From Pterobdella sp. o SKG-2022 (lineage: Eukaryota > Annelida > Clitellata > Hirudinida > Piscicolidae), in assembly GCA_964035795.1 (NCBI GenBank), contig OZ038325.1:7494232-7558231 (forward strand): a DNA stretch of 64,000 nt, read 5' to 3'. The notes below the pieces were generated by a model. It had not been told where the DNA came from. It was given only the letters and a program-made list of their open reading frames with translations, and did no database searches. Made by a program: the position numbers and the translations under genes. Shown here piece by piece: positions 63,660 through 64,000 of this stretch (position 1 is the first letter of the stretch; every line of letters begins with the position of its first letter).

Positions 63660-64000
63660 CTATTATTGGTTGTTATTGGTTTTTATTTATTTTTATTGGT
63701 TTTTATTTAATATTATTAGTGTTTATTGGTTATAATAGAAACAAAGACTGAAGTTTATTAACCTATTAATAACCTAAATAAACCCTAGTTTGTTTCTATT
63801 ATATTGATTTCCGGCTATTTTACGTCAACATATTGTTTATTGATCGTTATTAATTTGTGTTGGTTTTGATGATGTATACTAGTATTATTATGAGACGAAT
63901 CAAAAATGTTGTATTTTTTGTGTATTTACGATATATTGTTAAATATTATTGTGTGTTTTTTTTCTTTGTTTTTAATATATTCGTTTTGTAATGTAGTGTG
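63660..64000 (-). other. Intron of the ankyrin gene, no exon seen
   Basis: T/A-rich with repeated ttattggt words. A 13-bp inverted repeat (TAATAGAAACAAA and its complement, near 63736 and 63792) is the only structure noted. Confidence 0.5.

Overview
The window reads as AT-rich nuclear DNA from an invertebrate, most likely a non-dipteran arthropod. Genes are broken by short GT-AG introns (often 50-110 nt), intergenic DNA is rich in A/T homopolymers and microsatellites, and the best-recognised protein blocks match arthropod-type giant ankyrin (Ank2). The species cannot be named from the sequence.

Layout. (1) 128-5219, minus: a five-exon gene of unknown function encoding a low-complexity Asn/Thr/Ser-rich protein that continues past the left edge. 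(2) 5220-5445: a short divergent promoter. (3) 5446-7622, plus: a ten-exon HORMA-domain meiotic protein (HORMAD1/2-Hop1 family). (4) 8186-9321, plus: a three-exon mitochondrial thiamine-pyrophosphate carrier (SLC25A19 type). (5) 9322-12100: gene-poor DNA holding both 3' ends and a 578-bp piggyBac-like MITE that contains a 70-bp-arm hairpin. (6) 12101-63659, minus: one huge ankyrin gene whose ankyrin-repeat exons lie beyond the right edge.

The ankyrin gene dominates the window. Sixteen exons can be joined with every splice phase agreeing: linker, ZU5-N, ZU5-C, UPA, acidic linker, death domain, short linkers, one giant exon of about 40.7 kb, then three tail exons. They give 16,415 codons in one frame. 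Inside the giant exon lie 78 complete tandem copies of a 507-bp (169-residue) unit plus a partial copy. The unit is strongly acidic and has no Cys, Trp or Tyr in its consensus. In 39.5 kb only one in-frame 3-bp deletion breaks the 507-bp register. Units are nearly identical even at synonymous positions and form nested higher-order repeats (2-mer, 3-mer, 4-mer and about 9-mer blocks), which indicates recent unequal exchange or gene conversion.

The genes do not form a pathway. Inferred roles are membrane-cytoskeleton scaffolding in neurons (giant ankyrin), meiotic chromosome axis (HORMA protein) and mitochondrial cofactor import (carrier). The giant repeat-bearing ankyrin exon is the most remarkable object here.
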